A stretch of 50,209 nucleotides of DNA from CAZQXD01 sp964597315 (GCA_964597315.1 CAZQXD010000030.1:1-50209), one strand, 5' to 3'; shown: positions 39,672-48,977, counted from the stretch's first letter. Translations and numbers: made by a program. The notes: generated from the sequence alone by a model not told the origin.

Positions 39672-40805
39672 ATGCTTATCGGTATTCCCAAAGAGATCAA
39701 AGCCAACGAATTCCGCATCGGCCTGGTGCCGTCTAGCATCCGAGAGCTTATCTCTCGGGGCCATAAGGCCATCGTCGAGAAGGACGCCGCCATCGGCATC
39801 GGCTTTAGCGACGAGGACTACCGGGCGGCCGGGGCCGAGGTCGTCGATAGCGCCGAGGAGGTGTTCGCCCGGGCCGAGATGATCGTCAAGGTCAAAGAAC
39901 CCCAACTCAACGAATGCGCCATGCTGCGGCCCGACCAGATTCTGTTCACCTATCTGCATCTGGCTCCGGACCCGAAGCAGACCGAAGGGCTGGTCAAGTC
40001 CGGCTGTATCGCCATCGCCTACGAGACCGTCACCAGCGACCGAGGCGGCCTGCCCCTGCTGGCCCCCATGTCCGAGGTGGCCGGGCGGATGTCGGTGCAG
40101 GTGGGCGCCCGTTGCTTGGAGAAAAACGCCGGCGGCACCGGCCTGCTGTTGGGCGGCGTGCCCGGGGTAGCCCCTGCTAAGGTGTTGATTCTGGGCGGCG
40201 GCGTGGCCGGTACCAACGCCCTGCGCATGGCCATCGGCATGGAGGCGGCGGTGACCGTCATCGACCGCTCCCTGGACCGCCTCAAGCAGCTCGACGAGAT
40301 GTTCGGTGGCCGGATCGGCACTGTGTATTCCACCACCACCAATGTAGAACACCATGTGCTGGAGGCTGATCTGGTGATTGGCACCGTACTGGTGCCCGGA
40401 GCCGCCGCGCCCAAGCTGGTGAGCCGGGAGATGATCGCCCACATGAAAACCGGCGCTGCGGTGGTGGACGTGTCCATCGACCAGGGGGGCTGCTTTGCCA
40501 CCAGCAAGGCTACCACTCACGCCGAGCCTACTTACGTGGTGGATGGTGTGGTCCATTATTGCGTGGCCAATATGCCAGGTGGCGTGCCCCGCACCTCTAC
40601 CCTGGCCCTAAACAACGCCACCCTGCCCTATGCCCTGGCCCTGGCCGACAAGGGCGTGTGGCAGGCCCTGGCCGACGACCGGCATCTGAAAAACGGTCTC
40701 AATGTCTGCCGCGGTGAAGTCACCTACGAGACCGTGGCCAAGGAGCTGGGCTACCGCTACGTCCCGGCGGACCAGTTCATCAATAAGGAAACCGGCCATT
40801 CCTGA
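39672..40805 (+). CDS. ald: Alanine dehydrogenase
   Basis: A 377-residue NAD-dependent enzyme interconverting alanine with pyruvate plus ammonia. MLIGIPKEIKANEFRIGLVP, the catalytic-Lys region VKVKEPQ, YLHLAP, and the nucleotide-binding KVLILGGGVAGTNALRMA are all typical. The C-terminal FATSKATTHAEPTY and PGGVPRTSTLALNNATLP are intact. The ATG at 39672 follows GAGG. It leads the plus-strand ectoine arm, 17-20 bp before doeC. A likely role, inferred, is to reoxidise alanine formed if DoeD uses pyruvate as amino acceptor, thereby releasing the nitrogen as ammonium. Confidence 0.95.
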   Translation: MLIGIPKEIKANEFRIGLVPSSIRELISRGHKAIVEKDAAIGIGFSDEDYRAAGAEVVDSAEEVFARAEMIVKVKEPQLNECAMLRPDQILFTYLHLAPDPKQTEGLVKSGCIAIAYETVTSDRGGLPLLAPMSEVAGRMSVQVGARCLEKNAGGTGLLLGGVPGVAPAKVLILGGGVAGTNALRMAIGMEAAVTVIDRSLDRLKQLDEMFGGRIGTVYSTTTNVEHHVLEADLVIGTVLVPGAAAPKLVSREMIAHMKTGAAVVDVSIDQGGCFATSKATTHAEPTYVVDGVVHYCVANMPGGVPRTSTLALNNATLPYALALADKGVWQALADDRHLKNGLNVCRGEVTYETVAKELGYRYVPADQFINKETGHS

Positions 40806-40825
40806 AATTCGGAGGGTTTACCGTG

Positions 40826-42280
40826 ATGTTGCAAGACCCGGACCTGTTCCGGCAGCAAGCCTATGTCGGCGGCCAGTGGCGCGCCGCCGATAGGGGCAAT
40901 ACCGTGGCGGTGTTCGACCCCGCCAACGGCGAACAACTGGGCATCATCCCCAATATGGGGGTGGCCGAGACCCGGCGGGCCATCGAGGCGGCCCGACGCG
41001 CCTACCCCGAGTGGCGCGCCCTGCTGCCCCAGCAACGCACCGACCTGTTGTTCGCCTGGTATCGGCTGATCCTGGACAACAAGCAGGACCTGGCACGGTT
41101 GATGACCCTGGAACAGGGCAAGCCACTGAGTGAGGCCCTGGGGGAAATCGACTACGCCGCCAGCTTTGTGCTGTGGTTCGCCGAGGAGGCCAAGCGGGTG
41201 TACGGGGAGACCATCCCCTCCCACCTGCTGCACCGGCGGATGATGGTGGTCCGGGAGCCCATCGGGGTAACGGCGGCGGTGACGCCTTGGAACTTCCCTT
41301 CGGCCATGATCACCCGCAAGGCGTCGGCGGCCCTGGCCGCCGGCTGCACCATGGTGGTCCGACCGGCTTCGGAGACCCCCTTTTCGGCCCTGGCCCTGGC
41401 CGAACTGGCTCATCGGGCGGGCATCCCCGCCGGGGTGTTGTCCATGGTCACGGGCGACCCAGAGCCTATCGTTGGGGAACTGTGCGCCAACCCTACGGTG
41501 CGGGCGCTGTCCTTTACCGGCTCCACGGAGGTGGGTCGGCTGCTGCTGGCCCAGGGGGCGCCTACGGTCAAGAAAATGTCTATGGAACTGGGAGGGCATG
41601 CGCCGTTTATCGTCTTTCCAGGAGCCGATATCGAGGATGCCGCCTACGGGGCGGTGCAGGCCAAGTTCCAGACCACCGGTCAAGACTGCCTGGCGGCCAA
41701 CCGGATTTTCGTACACCGGGACGACTATGAACAGTTTCTGGAACGCTTCGCCGCCCTCGCCAACAGGCTGAAAGTCGGACCCGGCCTGGAGCCTGAAGTG
41801 GAGCAAGGTCCCTTGATCGACGACCAGGCTGTAGCCAAGTGTCGGGAGCATATCGAGGACGCCGTGGCCAAGGGCGCCCGCGTGATGGCCGGGGGCGGCT
41901 CCCATGCGCTGGGGGGACGGTTTTTCCAGCCCACGGTGTTGGCGGATGTGACCCCCGAGATGACGATTTTCCGGGAGGAAACCTTCGGCCCGGTGGCGGC
42001 GGTGATGCCCTTCGACGATGAACAGGACGTCATCGCTGCGGCCAACGACACCGAATTCGGCCTGGCCGCCTATGTCTACGCCCGGGACATCGGCCGGGTG
42101 TGGCGGCTGGTGGACGCCCTGGAGTACGGCATCGTGGCGGTGAACACCCACAAGATGACCGGCTACCCCATCCCCTTCGGCGGAGTCAAACAGTCGGGGC
42201 TGGGTCGGGAAGGCTCCCGCCACGGCATCGACGAGTACTCCGAACTGAAATACATCTGCCTGGGCGGCATTGAACGCTAA
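40826..42280 (+). CDS. doeC: Aspartate-semialdehyde dehydrogenase of ectoine catabolism (ALDH family)
   Basis: A 484-residue NAD(P)-dependent aldehyde dehydrogenase. GVTAAVTPWNFPSAMITRK and FTGSTEVGR bind cofactor, catalytic Glu lies in MELGGHAPF and catalytic Cys in TTGQDCLAANR. The sequence is of the succinate-semialdehyde dehydrogenase branch, but its position directly before the diaminobutyrate aminotransferase identifies it as DoeC, which oxidises aspartate semialdehyde to aspartate. GTG 40823 and ATG 40826 are alternative starts behind GGAGGG. An unrelated long antisense frame over this gene is a codon-bias shadow. Confidence 0.92.
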   Translation: MLQDPDLFRQQAYVGGQWRAADRGNTVAVFDPANGEQLGIIPNMGVAETRRAIEAARRAYPEWRALLPQQRTDLLFAWYRLILDNKQDLARLMTLEQGKPLSEALGEIDYAASFVLWFAEEAKRVYGETIPSHLLHRRMMVVREPIGVTAAVTPWNFPSAMITRKASAALAAGCTMVVRPASETPFSALALAELAHRAGIPAGVLSMVTGDPEPIVGELCANPTVRALSFTGSTEVGRLLLAQGAPTVKKMSMELGGHAPFIVFPGADIEDAAYGAVQAKFQTTGQDCLAANRIFVHRDDYEQFLERFAALANRLKVGPGLEPEVEQGPLIDDQAVAKCREHIEDAVAKGARVMAGGGSHALGGRFFQPTVLADVTPEMTIFREETFGPVAAVMPFDDEQDVIAAANDTEFGLAAYVYARDIGRVWRLVDALEYGIVAVNTHKMTGYPIPFGGVKQSGLGREGSRHGIDEYSELKYICLGGIER

Positions 42281-42306
42281 GGCCAAACACGACACCGGGA
42301 AACACC

Positions 42307-43710
42307 ATGAGCAACGAAATCCCCAACAATCTGTCCCTGGAAGCACTGGATCGCTCCACGGTGATGCACGCCTTCACCAACCTCAAGCAGCACCGGGCCG
42401 GCCAGGCCCCGGCCCGGGTCATCGAATCCGGCCAGGGCATCCGCATCACCGACACCCAGGGCGTGGAGCTGATCGACGCCTTCGCCGGGCTGTATTGCGT
42501 CAACGTGGGCTATGGGCGCACCGAGATCGCCGACGCCGTTTACGAGCAGACCAAGAAGTTGGCCTATTACCATACCTATGTGGGCCACTCCAACGAGCCA
42601 GTAATCCGGCTGTCCGAGCGGATCATCCGCTCCGCCCCCGAGGGCATGACCAAGATCTACTATGGCATGTCCGGGTCCGATGCCAACGAGACCCAGGTCA
42701 AGCTGGTGTGGTACTACAACAATGTGCTGGGCCGTTCCCACAAAAAGAAAATCATCGCCCGCCATCGGGGCTATCACGGGTGCAGCGTAGTCTCCGGCAG
42801 CCTCACCGGCCTGCCCTTTTATCACCAGGCTTTCGACCTGCCGGTGTCGCGGATTCTCCACACCACCACGCCCCACCATTACTGGAACGCCGAGCCAGGC
42901 ATGACCGAGCGGGAGTTCTCCCAGTACTGCGCCGACCAGTTGGAGGCCATGATCATCCGCGAAAATCCAGAAACCGTGGCCGCCTTCATCGGCGAACCGG
43001 TGTTAGGCACCGGCGGCATTATTCCGCCCCCGGAGGGTTACTGGGAGGCCATCCAGGCGGTGCTGAACAAATACGACGTGCTGCTGATCGCCGATGAGGT
43101 AGTCACCGGCTTTGGCCGCATCGGCTCCTATTTTGGCTCTCCCCACTACGGCATGAAGCCGGACCTGATGACCGTGGCCAAGGGCATGACCTCCGGCTAT
43201 ATCCCCCTGTCCGGGGTGATCATCGGCGAACGGGTCTGGAACGTGCTGGAGAAAGCCTCCGATATGCTGGGGGCTATGAGCCACGGCTACACCTATTCCG
43301 GCCATGCCGTGGGGGCCGCCGCCGCACTCGCCAACCTGGATATCATCCACAAGGAAAAGCTGGTGGATAACGCCCGGGATACCGGCGCCTATCTCCAAGA
43401 GCGGATGCAACAGACCTTCGCCGAGCATCCCCTGGTGGGCGAGGTGCGGGGCGTGGGCCTGCTGGCGGCCCTGGAGTTCGTGGCCGACAAGAATAAGAAA
43501 AAGCGTTTTGACCCCAACCTTAAAGTGGGTCCCAAAATGTCCGCCGCCGCCCTGGAGAACGGCATCATCGCCCGCGCCATGCCCCATGGGGATATCCTGG
43601 GCTTTGCCCCACCCCTGATCGTCACCCGCGACGAGGTGGATGACATTGTGGAGCGAACCCGCAAGGCCGTGGACAGGGTGGCCGACGCCCTGACCCGGGA
43701 AGGGGCTTGA
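42307..43710 (+). CDS. doeD: Diaminobutyrate aminotransferase of ectoine catabolism (class III)
   Basis: A 467-residue PLP enzyme of the class-III aminotransferase family. The cofactor loop YGMSGSDANETQVKL, the Asp in LLIADEVVTGFGRIG and the Schiff-base Lys in TVAKGMTSGYIPLSG are present. It converts L-2,4-diaminobutyrate to aspartate beta-semialdehyde, the substrate of DoeC encoded just upstream (26 bp). Similar sequences are also annotated as beta-alanine/pyruvate or putrescine transaminases, so the amino acceptor is not certain. Genomic context decides the assignment. Confidence 0.9.
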   Translation: MSNEIPNNLSLEALDRSTVMHAFTNLKQHRAGQAPARVIESGQGIRITDTQGVELIDAFAGLYCVNVGYGRTEIADAVYEQTKKLAYYHTYVGHSNEPVIRLSERIIRSAPEGMTKIYYGMSGSDANETQVKLVWYYNNVLGRSHKKKIIARHRGYHGCSVVSGSLTGLPFYHQAFDLPVSRILHTTTPHHYWNAEPGMTEREFSQYCADQLEAMIIRENPETVAAFIGEPVLGTGGIIPPPEGYWEAIQAVLNKYDVLLIADEVVTGFGRIGSYFGSPHYGMKPDLMTVAKGMTSGYIPLSGVIIGERVWNVLEKASDMLGAMSHGYTYSGHAVGAAAALANLDIIHKEKLVDNARDTGAYLQERMQQTFAEHPLVGEVRGVGLLAALEFVADKNKKKRFDPNLKVGPKMSAAALENGIIARAMPHGDILGFAPPLIVTRDEVDDIVERTRKAVDRVADALTREGA

Positions 43711-43726
43711 CGGGGCTGAGCGCCGT

Positions 43727-44710
43727 ATGAACAAACCGGTCACCCTCCAGGACATTTACCGCGCCCGCCGGGCCATCGCCCCTTGGGTGCGGCGCACACC
43801 GTTGACCTTGTCCCCGTCCCTGTCCAGGCTGACCGGGGGCGAAGTCTATCTCAAGCTGGAAACCGTCCACGACACCGGCGCTTTCAAGTTGCGGGGCGCC
43901 ACCAACGCGATTCTGCGACTAACCGAAGCCCAGCAAGCCACGGGCGTGGTGACCGTCTCCACCGGCAACCATGGCCGGGCCGTGGCCTACGCCGCTCGGA
44001 GCCAGGGCATCCGAGCCGTGGTCTGCCTGTCCCGGCTGGTCCCAGACAACAAAATCCAGGCCATCCGCGAACTGGGAGCCGAAATCCGTATTCACGGCAA
44101 GTCCCAGGACGAAGCCCAGGAGGAAGCCAACCGGTTGGAGGCCGAGGACGGCCTGATGCCAATCCCTCCCTTCGACCACCCGGATGTGGTGGCCGGCCAG
44201 GGGGTGATCGGCCTGGAACTGCTGGAGGACCTGCCGGAGTTGGACACGGTGCTGGCGCCCCTGTCCGGGGGCGGGCTGCTGGCGGGGATTCTGATCGCCC
44301 TCAAGGCCGTGAACCCGGCCATCCGGGTGATCGGCATTTCCATGGAGCGGGGACCGGCCATGTACCACAGCCTTCAGGCCGCTAAGCCGGTGGCGGTGGA
44401 AGAACTGGAATCCCTGGCCGACAGCCTGGGGGGCGGTATCGGTCTGGACAACCGCTACACTTTCGCGCCGATCCAGGAACTGGCAGACGATGTCGTACTG
44501 CTGAGCGAGCCACAAATCGCCGAGGGCATGATCCATCTGTATCGCCAAGAACAAATCGTGAGTGAAGGCGCCGCTGCGGTGGGGGTGGCGGCCCTGCTAA
44601 ACGGTAAAGTACGGCCAGGGGCCAAAACCGCCGTCATCGTCAGCGGTCGCAACGTGGACATGGAACTGTTTACCCGAGTGGTGACCGGCCAATTCAAGCC
44701 CACCCCCTAG
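43727..44710 (+). CDS. eutB: Hydroxyectoine utilization dehydratase EutB
   Basis: A 327-residue PLP enzyme of fold type II, related to threonine/serine dehydratases. The Schiff-base Lys is in TGAFKLRGATNA, the substrate loop VSTGNHGRAVAYAA and the phosphate-binding loop PLSGGGLLAGI follow, and the Ser-type C-terminal cofactor contact lies in VIVSGRN. EutB acts with EutC and EutA on the hydroxylated intermediates so that hydroxyectoine can enter the ectoine route. The exact reaction is not firmly established. It lies 16 bp after doeD and 17 bp before eutC. Not to be confused with ethanolamine EutB. Confidence 0.9.
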   Translation: MNKPVTLQDIYRARRAIAPWVRRTPLTLSPSLSRLTGGEVYLKLETVHDTGAFKLRGATNAILRLTEAQQATGVVTVSTGNHGRAVAYAARSQGIRAVVCLSRLVPDNKIQAIRELGAEIRIHGKSQDEAQEEANRLEAEDGLMPIPPFDHPDVVAGQGVIGLELLEDLPELDTVLAPLSGGGLLAGILIALKAVNPAIRVIGISMERGPAMYHSLQAAKPVAVEELESLADSLGGGIGLDNRYTFAPIQELADDVVLLSEPQIAEGMIHLYRQEQIVSEGAAAVGVAALLNGKVRPGAKTAVIVSGRNVDMELFTRVVTGQFKPTP

Positions 44711-44727
44711 ACGAGAGAGCCAAGCTC

Positions 44728-45717
44728 ATGTCGATTGTGATTCTGACCGAAGCCGAACTGCGCCAGTGCGTGAGCCTGGACCGGGAGGCCGTGGAGCGGG
44801 TGGCCGAGGCTTTCGCCGCCCTGGCCCGGGGCGAGGCTGTGATGCCCCCCATCCTGAGCCTGGATATCCCCGACCGCCACGGCGAGGTGGATATCAAGAC
44901 CGCTTATATCCGCGGTTTCGACAGCTTTGCCGTTAAGCTCAGTTCCGGCTTTTTCGACAACCCCAAACGGGGACTGCCCAGCCTGAGCGGCATGATGGTG
45001 CTGCTCTCCGGGGAGACCGGCCAGGTGCGGGCGGTATTGCTGGACAATGGCTATCTCACCGATGTGCGCACCGCCGCCGCCGGGGCGGTGGCCGCCGACC
45101 GGCTGGCCCGCCAGGCCATCGAAACCGCCGGGGTCCTGGGTTCCGGCCTTCAGGCCCACTTGCAGATCCAGGCCCTGAAGCTGGTGCGGGATTTTCAACA
45201 CCTGCGGGTCTGGGCCAGGAACCCAGCCAAGGCCCGGGACTATGCCGAACGCATGGGCGCCGAACTGGGCATCCGGGTCAGCGTGGAGGACAGCGCCGAA
45301 ACGGTGGTGCGGGGCAGTGATGTAGTGGTCTCCACCACCCCCTCCCGGGACCCCCTGATCCGAGCCGAATGGCTGCATCCAGGGCTGCACATCACCGCCA
45401 TGGGCGCCGACGCCCCGGAAAAAACCGAGCTGGAACCGACGGTGCTGAAACGGGCCGACCGCTTGGTCTGCGACCGCCGCGCCCAGAGCCTGCGCCTGGG
45501 AGAACTGCATCACGCCGTGGCGGCCGGGGTGCTGCCCTCGGACGTGGCCATGGATGAACTAGGAGAGATCGTCGCTGGCGCCAAGCCAGGCCGGGAGATT
45601 GACCACCAGATCACCGTCTGCGATCTGACCGGCACCGGGGTCCAGGACACCGCCATCGCCCTGTACGCCTATCATAAGGCTCGGGCGCGGGGCCTCGGCA
45701 CACTGATTGATGCCTGA
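44728..45717 (+). CDS. eutC: Ectoine utilization protein EutC (ornithine cyclodeaminase family)
   Basis: A 329-residue NAD-binding protein of the ornithine cyclodeaminase/mu-crystallin family. The Arg/Lys substrate residues are in VDIKTAYIRGFDSFAVKLSS, the Rossmann motif in AGVLGSGLQAHLQIQALK, and the family Asp near DLTGTGVQDTAIA. It is thought to act with EutB in hydroxyectoine breakdown; the precise step is inferred in the literature rather than shown here. The ATG at 44728 has a GAGAGAG upstream. Neighbours are eutB and doeA at 17 and 21 bp. Confidence 0.92.
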   Translation: MSIVILTEAELRQCVSLDREAVERVAEAFAALARGEAVMPPILSLDIPDRHGEVDIKTAYIRGFDSFAVKLSSGFFDNPKRGLPSLSGMMVLLSGETGQVRAVLLDNGYLTDVRTAAAGAVAADRLARQAIETAGVLGSGLQAHLQIQALKLVRDFQHLRVWARNPAKARDYAERMGAELGIRVSVEDSAETVVRGSDVVVSTTPSRDPLIRAEWLHPGLHITAMGADAPEKTELEPTVLKRADRLVCDRRAQSLRLGELHHAVAAGVLPSDVAMDELGEIVAGAKPGREIDHQITVCDLTGTGVQDTAIALYAYHKARARGLGTLIDA

Positions 45718-45738
45718 TTCACCAAAATGAGGTGCTGT

Positions 45739-46926
45739 ATGTCCCATGTACGCCTTAACTTTACCCGTGGGGAATACGATCAACGCCTGGCCAAGGTGCG
45801 CTCCCGGATGGCGAAGCGGGGCATCGATACCCTAATCGTCTACGACCCCTCTAATATGAACTGGCTGACCGGCTACGACGGCTGGTCATTTTATGTCCAC
45901 CAGTGCGTGGTGGTGGGGTCGGAGGGGGAGCCGGTGTGGTATGGCCGCCGCCAGGACGCCAACGGCGCCAAGCGCACGGTGTATCTGGCTCCCGACCATA
46001 TCACCTGGTACCCGGACCACTACGTCCAGAACCCGGCCATGCACCCTATGGATTTTCTCTGTCGGGAGATCCTGCCCCCACGGGGTTGGGACCAGGGCGT
46101 GATCGGCCTGGAGATGGACAATTATTACTTTAGCGCCAAAGCCTATACCGCCCTCCAGACCGGCCTGCCCCAAGCCCGCTTTCAGGACGCCACCGCCCTG
46201 GTGAACTGGTGCCGGGCCATCAAGTCTCCCCAGGAAATCGACTATATCCGGGTAGCGGCGCGTATCGTCGAGAACATGCATAGCGCCATTCTGGACATGA
46301 TCGAGCCGGGTCTGTCCAAGAATGTGCTGGTAGGGGAGATCTACCGGGTGGGCTGCCAGGGGGTGGACGGCAAAGGCGGCGACTACCCGGCCATCGTGCC
46401 CCTGCTGCCCACCGGCACCGACGCCGCAGCCCCCCATCTGACCTGGGACGACAAGCCCTTCCAGCGGGGCGAGGGCACGTTTTTCGAGATCGCAGGCTGC
46501 TATAAGCGTTACCACTGCCCCTTGTCTCGAACCGTGTTCCTGGGCCAACCGCCGGCGGCGTTCAAGCGGGCCGAACAGGCCCTCCAGGAGGGCATTGAAC
46601 AGGGCCTGGCGGCCGCCAAACCCGGCAACCGCTGCCAGGACATCGCCCTGGCCCTGGGCGCAGCCATGGACAAATACGGCATCGACCGGGGCGGCGCTCG
46701 CTGCGGTTATCCCATCGGGGTGAGCTATCCCCCGGACTGGGGCGAGCGCACCATGAGCCTGCGGCCCAAGGACGAGACCGTGCTGGAGCCGGGCATGACC
46801 TTTCACTTTATGCCCGGCATCTGGCTGGACGACTGGGGGCTAGAGATTACCGAGACTATTCTGATCACCGACACCGGGGTGGAAACCTTCTGCGACTATC
46901 CCCGCAAGGTGTTCGTCAAAGCGTAA
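45739..46926 (+). CDS. doeA: Ectoine hydrolase DoeA (M24/creatinase family)
   Basis: A 395-residue creatinase-like hydrolase that opens the ectoine ring to N-alpha-acetyl-L-2,4-diaminobutyrate. The N-terminal creatinase domain shows LIVYDPSNMNWLTGYDGWSF. The C-terminal pita-bread domain has GEGTFFEIAGCYKRYHCPLS, IGVSYPPDWGE and FHFMPGIWLDDWGLEITET. Classical M24 metal-ligand Asp residues are replaced, as in creatinases, so a metal-independent mechanism is likely. ATG 45739 (GAGGTG 4 nt upstream) is preferred over ATG 45727. The partner deacetylase DoeB is encoded on the other arm. Confidence 0.94.
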   Translation: MSHVRLNFTRGEYDQRLAKVRSRMAKRGIDTLIVYDPSNMNWLTGYDGWSFYVHQCVVVGSEGEPVWYGRRQDANGAKRTVYLAPDHITWYPDHYVQNPAMHPMDFLCREILPPRGWDQGVIGLEMDNYYFSAKAYTALQTGLPQARFQDATALVNWCRAIKSPQEIDYIRVAARIVENMHSAILDMIEPGLSKNVLVGEIYRVGCQGVDGKGGDYPAIVPLLPTGTDAAAPHLTWDDKPFQRGEGTFFEIAGCYKRYHCPLSRTVFLGQPPAAFKRAEQALQEGIEQGLAAAKPGNRCQDIALALGAAMDKYGIDRGGARCGYPIGVSYPPDWGERTMSLRPKDETVLEPGMTFHFMPGIWLDDWGLEITETILITDTGVETFCDYPRKVFVKA

Positions 46927-46978
46927 AGCCTCCGGGGCGGGCTGGCGCTCGCCCCTTTTGCCGCCGGAACCCACCTCC

Positions 46979-47749
46979 ATGGCCGAACCCGCCTTCATCC
47001 ACAAGACCCACCTCCCCCATCACCTGGACGCCGGCGTCGGCTCCCAGGCGGCCATCGGCCTGATCGCCCTGGCCACCGATGGAGTCATCGAACACGAATG
47101 GCGGCGCCTGCTGGACCTGGACGGCGTGGCCTTTTTCGTGAACCGCATTCCCAGCGCCCCGAGCGTCACCCCGGACACGCTCCGAGCCATGGAGTGGGGG
47201 CTATCCCAGGGCGCGGCGCTGATCCTGCCCGGCTCCAGGCTAGACGTGGTGGCTTACGGCTGCACCACCGCTGCCCTACTGATCGGCGAGGCCAATGTGG
47301 CCCGGCATATCCACGCTATCCGTCCCGGAGTGGCCTGGACCACCCCTATCACCGCCGCCAAAGCCGCCCTCAAGATCATGGGCCTTAAGCGCATCGCCTT
47401 GCTCACGCCTTATATAGATGAGATTAACCACGCCTTGCGGACGCATTTACAAGCCGACGGCTTACAAGCATCGGTGATGGGTTCCTTCAGCAACGGCGAC
47501 GATACCGAAGTAGCCCGCATCGACCTTAAGTCCATTACCGCAGCGGTGCTGGAACTGGGCCGGGAGCCGGGAGTGGAGGGGGTGTTCGTGTCCTGCACCA
47601 ATCTGCGCCTGATCGAGGGGCTAGCGGCAGTGGAAGCCGAACTGGGCAAACCGGTGACCTCCAGTTGCCACGCCATGGCCTGGCATGCCCTGCGCCTGGC
47701 GGGCCGCAAAGAGGCCCTGGAGGGGCGGGGGAGGTTGTTCTTGGTTTGA
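46979..47749 (+). CDS. eutA: Ectoine utilization protein EutA (Asp/Glu racemase-like)
   Basis: A 256-residue protein of the Asp/Glu racemase and maleate isomerase superfamily. Its two catalytic Cys are in VAYGCTTAALLIG (~93) and VFVSCTNLRLIEG (~199), placed symmetrically as expected. EutA is associated with hydroxyectoine use, probably isomerising a hydroxy-diaminobutyrate intermediate (inference). The ATG at 46979 gives the family N-terminus; a TTG 7 codons upstream is unlikely. It is the last gene of the plus-strand arm. Short segments of its sequence recur at 49185-49243 as a relic of a second copy. Confidence 0.9.
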   Translation: MAEPAFIHKTHLPHHLDAGVGSQAAIGLIALATDGVIEHEWRRLLDLDGVAFFVNRIPSAPSVTPDTLRAMEWGLSQGAALILPGSRLDVVAYGCTTAALLIGEANVARHIHAIRPGVAWTTPITAAKAALKIMGLKRIALLTPYIDEINHALRTHLQADGLQASVMGSFSNGDDTEVARIDLKSITAAVLELGREPGVEGVFVSCTNLRLIEGLAAVEAELGKPVTSSCHAMAWHALRLAGRKEALEGRGRLFLV

Positions 47750-47857
47750 GCCGACACGTCGGATTAATCCATATCACCCATCAACTTTTCCCACTTCGAT
47801 GCAGAATCCTCGGCTCATTTCCGTTAACTTGACAGTGCCCAGGGACACTAGGGGATT

Positions 47858-48610
47858 TCAGGCGGCGGGGCGAGGCAGCTGGCCGTTCACCAGCAGTGCG
47901 TCGAGTGGTATATCCCGGTCGAAGTCCGATTGAATGTGTGACCCCGTTGTGACGCTGACCAACTCTTCCGAGGCGTAGACCGTAAAATTGCACATCGGCC
48001 GGGGCGGGCCCGTTATCGCGAGGGGTTCCAGAATTGCCACATTCGACTCGGGTGTGGCTGTGCGGGCAGACCAGTAGCGCAGCGCCTGGATGTCCTGTTC
48101 CCGGGCCCAGCTGCCGATCGCTTGCGTTAGGCTGTAATCGCTCGGGTGCCGCAAACGGTGCTGTGTGTAATCGTCGTCAAGGTCTGCAAGATTAAGACCT
48201 GCGAAAGCGTGGTAATCGAAAGCGAAAAACACGTGTTGGGTCTTGATGTGCGCCGGCGGCTGCTCCATGTCATGGTAGAAACTGAAACGGTAGAAGGCCA
48301 TTTCCATCTGAAGCGCGGCATAGGTCTCGGACGCATAGAGGATTCCGCGTTCATGCTTCCGACCAAACCGGCTGCCGTAGGGGAGCGGCGGATAGCGGAA
48401 GGGCGTCTTAAGCAGGTAGTGATATTCCTCGGTGTTCGCGGGATAAGAGGGCTTGGCGCCTTCCAAGATCTCTTCGAGTACGTCATGTTCTTCAAGCGAG
48501 CCGACGAGGGGGCGGGTCACCGAACGTTCCTGATCTTCGGCATACCGGTACAACTCACCCTCCAGGGGCTCAATCACGTCCTTTAGTGAATTCTCAATTG
48601 TGTCGATCAT
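47858..48610 (-). CDS. RES-domain toxin (NAD+ phosphorylase family)
   Basis: A 250-residue protein with a RES domain around residues 70-220. PYGSRFGRKHERGILYASET and ALQMEMAFYRF carry the conserved Arg, Tyr and Glu, and later Ser/Asn-rich ESNVAILEPL fits the fold. RES toxins deplete cellular NAD+. The start overlaps the antitoxin stop by 4 bp (ATGA), the normal antitoxin-toxin arrangement. Composition is less GC-rich than the ectoine genes, consistent with horizontal transfer. Confidence 0.88.
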   Translation of the reverse strand: MIDTIENSLKDVIEPLEGELYRYAEDQERSVTRPLVGSLEEHDVLEEILEGAKPSYPANTEEYHYLLKTPFRYPPLPYGSRFGRKHERGILYASETYAALQMEMAFYRFSFYHDMEQPPAHIKTQHVFFAFDYHAFAGLNLADLDDDYTQHRLRHPSDYSLTQAIGSWAREQDIQALRYWSARTATPESNVAILEPLAITGPPRPMCNFTVYASEELVSVTTGSHIQSDFDRDIPLDALLVNGQLPRPAA

Positions 48611-48963
48611 ACCTTGCCCCGATAGGCATCTAGGTATTCGACGACATGCACAAGTCCTTGCAGCGAGAACAGCAACTCTCGGGGAGGACGCCCGAAAGTC
48701 CGGTTACCGGTCCCCAGCCAGTGCTTGACACCGTCGTCGCTCCCCATCAGCACGTGTGCCGACCGGTAAACGCGGATCAGCAGGGCGGCCAACTGGCCGG
48801 CAGGACTCACCGGGTCGATGCCGGAGCGTTGGATAGTTGTCCGGTCCCGCCCGAGAATGCGACCGAGTTCCTCATGTGTAAGGCCCAGCAGCGGACGTGT
48901 TTTGAGTACCGCAGTACCTAGAACCACAGCGGGGTCAGGGCGATGGGCAGCCGCAAGAGACAT
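48607..48963 (-). CDS. Xre/MbcA/ParS-type antitoxin
   Basis: A 118-residue protein: an N-terminal helix-turn-helix-like part (LLGLTHEELGRILGRDRTTIQRS) and a C-terminal MbcA/ParS toxin-binding domain ending in RPPRELLFSLQGLVHVVEYLDAYRG. It should neutralise the RES toxin encoded next and repress the pair. AGAGGTG precedes the ATG. An inverted repeat upstream is a candidate operator. Confidence 0.88.
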   Translation of the reverse strand: MSLAAAHRPDPAVVLGTAVLKTRPLLGLTHEELGRILGRDRTTIQRSGIDPVSPAGQLAALLIRVYRSAHVLMGSDDGVKHWLGTGNRTFGRPPRELLFSLQGLVHVVEYLDAYRGKV

Positions 48964-48977
48964 AGCGCACCTCTTTA

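Noticed and set aside
40757..42346. 529-codon open frame antisense to doeC
   Set aside because: Gly/His/Gln-rich composition without domains, fully covered by the well-supported doeC gene. It is a shadow produced by codon bias in GC-rich DNA.
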